A DNA stretch of 64,000 bases from FEN-1297 sp963787005 (GTDB taxonomy: Bacteria; Bacteroidota; Ignavibacteria; Ignavibacteriales; Ignavibacteriaceae), in assembly GCA_963787005.1 (NCBI GenBank), contig CAWBBX010000091.1:1-64000 (forward strand), in the 5' to 3' direction. The notes beneath the pieces are model-generated. The model was not told the DNA's origin. It ran no database searches and saw nothing but the letters and a program-made list of their open reading frames with translations. Of this stretch, positions 60,963-64,000 are shown one piece after another. Position numbers and translations under genes: made by a program. The number at the start of each line of letters is the position of its first letter. The first letter of the stretch is position 1.

Positions 60963-62600
60963 CTGGAACAAGATAACAAACTTATCCGGTCGCTTGTTCA
61001 AAATGCCAAGGCGGGGAATAACGTCTCGTTCGAGCAGCTATATCAGATGAACGTGGGACGAATATATGCCCTTTGCCTGCGCCTTACCGCGGATCCTTTA
61101 CTATCTCAAAATCTCACGGTAGATGTTTTCCTCAGCGCCTGGAAGCAGTTCGGCTTGATGCGCAACGACGTGACCTTTACATCATGGCTTGTTGGAATTG
61201 CCGTTTACAACGTTCTCGAAGAGTTGCGTACTCACAGTTTGAGCGAAAGACTTGAAGGTAAAAAAGGAAAAGAGGGGAAAGCTTTCCCCAAAGACAAATC
61301 AAAGACCTTGATAGAAAACCGTATGGAGTCTATGATACTGGCTCTATCGGAGCAGGAGCGGATTGCCTTCGTACTCCATGAGCTGGAAAACTATTCCGAA
61401 GCGGAGACCGCGGAGCTGTTGGGGATTTCAACTCCGGAGGGGCATTCTCTCCTTGCAAAAGCGGCAAAATTTCTCAGCTCTGCCGACGGTTTTATCGGGG
61501 CTCTTAAACAGTCGATGGAGGAGCGCATCAAGATGCTTCCTCTAAAGATCGATCCTCCCGCCGACCTTTGGGAAGAGATATTTCAATTTATCAATTCTCT
61601 AAAATCCGAAGCTGTCCAAAAAGAAGAGGAGCAAAGGGAAGCCGAGGAAGCTGCTGCTGCTGAGGCGTTAAAGGAATCAAAAGAGGAAAAGCGTTTCCGG
61701 AAGCTTAAAGAAAAAGAGGAGCGGGAGGGAAAAAAACAGCAGCAAAATAAGGAAAAGAAAAAGCAAAAGGGCACTCTTTCCAAGATTCAAAAGAGGTATC
61801 TGAAATTAGCTTTCAGATCTATTGCCGTTATTATTTTTCTCACTGCGGTATACTTTATAGCTTTCAGAAGCGGTACCGGCTGGAAAGTTACCAATGCAGG
61901 CGGCGTAAGCACATTAGGCTCCAAGCTTATCTCGGGAACGGCGGATCTATATGAGGATGAAGTGCTTAGCACCGGTGAATCGTCCGAGGCTACTATTTTT
62001 ATTCCCGATATCGGAAGAATATTTGTTAAGCCCCGCACCCAGATTACGCGGCCGGGAGGGAAGTACATGCTTAAACTACAGAGAGGAACTATTTACGCTA
62101 TAAAAAAAAATGCGACCGTTTTTCTGCATATTGAAATCCCCGGCGGCGAAGTCTCCGATTATTTCCTCGGCGGTTCTTATACTCTATCTGTAGATGACCA
62201 GGGTATTTCACATCTCTTTGAGGGTGACGGCTGGGATCTGGTAACCTCCTACGGCGGTGAATCGCTGGTTCCGCCCAATTATCACTGCGAAGTAAGGCCG
62301 GGCATCGCACCCGGAATTCCGTACTCGAAAGACGCTTCCGAAAAACTAAAGCAGGCCGCTTTTCAGCTTAGCTTTGAGCGGGACGACAATACTCTTCTCC
62401 CTACCATTTTGGATGAGGCAAAAAAACACGATGCCGTTACACTTTGGAATCTCATAAAAAGAAGTTCCAAGGAAAAACGCGGCAGTATATTTGATAAGCT
62501 GAACGACATGATAGCTGCTCCCCAGGGTGTATCGAGGGAAGGGGTAATCAAGCTCGATAAAAATATGATGCAGAAGTGGCTTGCCGTAATGGGAGAGTAA
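60963..62600 (+). CDS. Sigma-70 (ECF-like) fused to transmembrane FecR-domain protein
   Basis: About 545 residues if initiated at CTG 60963 (TTTGGAG 5 bp upstream; reads LEQDNKLIRSLVQNAKAGNN, the usual ECF start); from the first ATG (61047) 517 residues, which would lose the first helix of region 2. Using ATG numbering: sigma region 2 at 1-62 (VGRIYALCLRLT, TFTSWLVGIAVYNVLEELR), region 4 at 95-143 (LSEQERIAFVLHELENYSEA, ETAELLGIS), a Glu/Lys coiled linker (185-245), one helix (257-273), then a FecR-like domain (280-430: VLSTGESSEATIFIPDIGRI, LQRGTIYAIKK, VRPGIAPGIPYSKDA) and a C-terminal module seen in FecR anti-sigma partners (ITLWNLI-like, GVSREGVIKLDKN). The recognition helix STPEGHSLLAKAAKFL is atypical. 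Appears monocistronic. Confidence 0.85.
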   Translation: MEQDNKLIRSLVQNAKAGNNVSFEQLYQMNVGRIYALCLRLTADPLLSQNLTVDVFLSAWKQFGLMRNDVTFTSWLVGIAVYNVLEELRTHSLSERLEGKKGKEGKAFPKDKSKTLIENRMESMILALSEQERIAFVLHELENYSEAETAELLGISTPEGHSLLAKAAKFLSSADGFIGALKQSMEERIKMLPLKIDPPADLWEEIFQFINSLKSEAVQKEEEQREAEEAAAAEALKESKEEKRFRKLKEKEEREGKKQQQNKEKKKQKGTLSKIQKRYLKLAFRSIAVIIFLTAVYFIAFRSGTGWKVTNAGGVSTLGSKLISGTADLYEDEVLSTGESSEATIFIPDIGRIFVKPRTQITRPGGKYMLKLQRGTIYAIKKNATVFLHIEIPGGEVSDYFLGGSYTLSVDDQGISHLFEGDGWDLVTSYGGESLVPPNYHCEVRPGIAPGIPYSKDASEKLKQAAFQLSFERDDNTLLPTILDEAKKHDAVTLWNLIKRSSKEKRGSIFDKLNDMIAAPQGVSREGVIKLDKNMMQKWLAVMGE

Positions 62601-62640
62601 AATTTTATACGGTCTAACCTTTGTGGGTTTTAAAAATAAA

Positions 62641-62775
62641 AAAGAGACCGTCCTAAAAGTCATATGTCATTCTGAACGAAACAAAGTGAAGTGAAGAATC
62701 TCAAGATTATTGAAAGATTCTTCGGTCGTTTCACTTCCCCGGAATGACACGGCATATTTTAAGACGGTCCCTTTG
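62641..62775. repeat. MITE-like element nested in a terminator stem
   Basis: Outer arms GACCGTCCTAAAA and TTTTAAGACGGTC bracket TGTCATTCTGA ... GGAATGACA with internal GAAGAATCTC and AGATTCTTC. It sits between convergent genes and can fold into one long stem, so it may terminate both. Confidence 0.75.
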
Positions 62776-62796
62776 TAATAATTACTTTAGCCTTTG

Positions 62797-64000
62797 TTAT
62801 TTCCTCTTCGGCTTATACATATGCGTGCTCTGCCCGAAGAATACTTCCGCCGCTTCCATTACCGTCTCCGATAATGTCGGATGAGGATGTATAGTAAGCT
62901 TCAGATCGGTTACGTTCGCACCCATTTCAATAGCAAGAACACCTTCCGCTATTAACTCGCCGGCGCCCGTACCGCAGATTCCCACTCCCAGTATTCTCTC
63001 CGTATCGGGATCGAGTATAATTTTAGTAACTCCGTCGCTTCTATCCAGTGTAGTAGCCCTTCCAGAAGCTCCCCAGGGGAACTTCGCGACTTCGTAATTT
63101 ACACCTTTAGCTTTAGCCTGATTTTCAGTTAATCCCGCCCATGCTATTTCCGGATCGGTAAAGACAACCGCGGGGATTGCAAGAGGCTCGAATGCTACTT
63201 TGTGTCCGGCAATGGCCTCAACAGCTACCCGTCCTTCGTGCGATGCTTTATGCGCAAGCATCGGTTCGCCGACTATATCTCCTATCGCGTAAATGTTAGG
63301 ATCTTCGGTTTGAAGTTTTTCATCTACAATGATCCAGCCGCGCTCGTTAGTACTGACATTCGTATTCTCCAGGCCGAGTCCTTTAGTCTCGGGTCTTCTG
63401 CCTATAGACATAAGTACATAATCGTATGTCTGCTCAATTACCTTTCCTTCGGTATCCTGTATCTTAACGCTGATACCGTTTTTTACTTCCTTCAGCTCAA
63501 CAACTTTTGAGTTAAGCATTACCCTGTCGAATTTCTTTTCAATTCTTTTTGCCAGATAAGATACTAAGTCTCTGTCGGCTCCCGGGAGTAGTCCGGGCGT
63601 CATTTCAACGACAGAAACTTTTGTACCGAGCGCGTTGTAAACCGAACCGAGCTCAAGCCCGATATAACCGCCGCCTATAACCAAAAGGCTTCTCGGTATC
63701 TCCGGAAGATCGAGAGCAGTGGTTGAATTTAAAAGTCTCTTGCTGTTAATATTCAGAGAAGGAATTGTCGCGATGACGGAACCGGTTGCGATAATAGCTT
63801 TGTCTATCCGTATCTCTTCCGCGCCGCCCTCGGCTTTGTCTACTTTTATTGTTTTTGAGTTGATGAACTTCGCTGTGCCCTGAATATAGCGGATCTTTCT
63901 CTGCTTAGACAATATCCCGAGTCCGCCGGTAAGCTTGCCCACAACGGATTCTTTCCATGTGCGGAGCTTGTCCAGATCGATTTTGGGTTTTGCGAATTCA
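62797..64000 (-). CDS. lpdA: Dihydrolipoyl dehydrogenase, 5' end outside window
   Basis: E3 component of 2-oxoacid dehydrogenase complexes; FAD flavoprotein. The in-frame sequence runs to the window edge (FAKPKIDLDKLRTWKESVVG), so the N terminus with the FAD motif and the redox CxxxxC is not shown. Visible: AIIATGS, the NAD motif LLVIGGGYIGLELGSVYNAL, DYVLMSIGRRPET, YAIGDIVGEPMLAHKASHEG, VVFTDPEIAWAGL, and the interface His-Glu pair in IHPHPTLSETVMEAAE. About 400 residues present out of roughly 470. Confidence 0.93.
   Translation of the reverse strand, partial: EFAKPKIDLDKLRTWKESVVGKLTGGLGILSKQRKIRYIQGTAKFINSKTIKVDKAEGGAEEIRIDKAIIATGSVIATIPSLNINSKRLLNSTTALDLPEIPRSLLVIGGGYIGLELGSVYNALGTKVSVVEMTPGLLPGADRDLVSYLAKRIEKKFDRVMLNSKVVELKEVKNGISVKIQDTEGKVIEQTYDYVLMSIGRRPETKGLGLENTNVSTNERGWIIVDEKLQTEDPNIYAIGDIVGEPMLAHKASHEGRVAVEAIAGHKVAFEPLAIPAVVFTDPEIAWAGLTENQAKAKGVNYEVAKFPWGASGRATTLDRSDGVTKIILDPDTERILGVGICGTGAGELIAEGVLAIEMGANVTDLKLTIHPHPTLSETVMEAAEVFFGQSTHMYKPKRK

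Overview
The window is a gene-dense bacterial chromosome segment, most likely from the Ignavibacteria (Bacteroidota/Chlorobi group). The best marker is the type IX secretion sorting tail near 58.3 kb, with the NYPNPFNP motif followed by VYDMLGREV and GVYIYRL, which is typical of that lineage. PafA-type phosphatase, YpdA, class II photolyase, acyl-ACP desaturase and many exported beta-barrels and lipoproteins fit. I see no rRNA, tRNA, prophage or CRISPR array.

Layout. 0-8.2 kb: photolyase, ACT-malic enzyme, TrhO, a polytopic membrane protein with an HEGGH motif, a YwqK-TonB hybrid, PdxB and MgtE. 8.5-15 kb: a nucleotide-sugar cluster, all on the + strand (UDP-sugar dehydrogenase, RmlA, RmlC-like epimerase, DegT aminotransferase, GDP-fucose synthase, Gmd) for surface polysaccharide. 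15-24 kb: OmpA protein with calcium-binding repeats, PepT, a four-helix-bundle gene between inverted repeats, a U32 protein, YceH, desaturase and ProS. 24-32 kb: a REP-rich spacer, an OPT transporter with a frameshifted partner, RsmI, a kinase-like protein with a degenerate P-loop, a 174-bp tandem array, a frameshifted RlmD and a methyltransferase. 32-43.5 kb: S9 peptidase, DUF1232, NUDIX, an IS200-like Y1 transposase inside paired REP units, RecN, then two convergent barrel-plus-lipoprotein pairs. 43.9-53.5 kb: frameshifted HemW, dicarboxylate symporter, PafA, HAD phosphatase, YpdA, FbaB, a frameshifted cytochrome c and a SIMPL protein. 54-64 kb: a lipoprotein, a broken T9SS-exported BNR protein, YyaL-type protein, a sigma-70/FecR one-chain fusion, and the 3' part of lpdA.

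Two themes stand out. First, intergenic space is crowded with palindromic DNA: REP-like hairpin pairs centred on the IS200-like transposase, a MITE-like family with TGTCATTCTGA ends, and inverted repeats with simple-sequence arms, one of which holds the four-helix-bundle gene. Second, six genes are interrupted by single-base indels and one of these also carries an in-frame TAG. This is either assembly or sequencing error or real decay, and it limits what can be said of those genes.

The most unusual coding observation is the protein at 60963-62600: ECF-type sigma regions 2 and 4, a charged linker, one transmembrane helix and a periplasmic FecR-like domain in one chain. This would be a membrane-tethered sigma factor carrying its own sensor.
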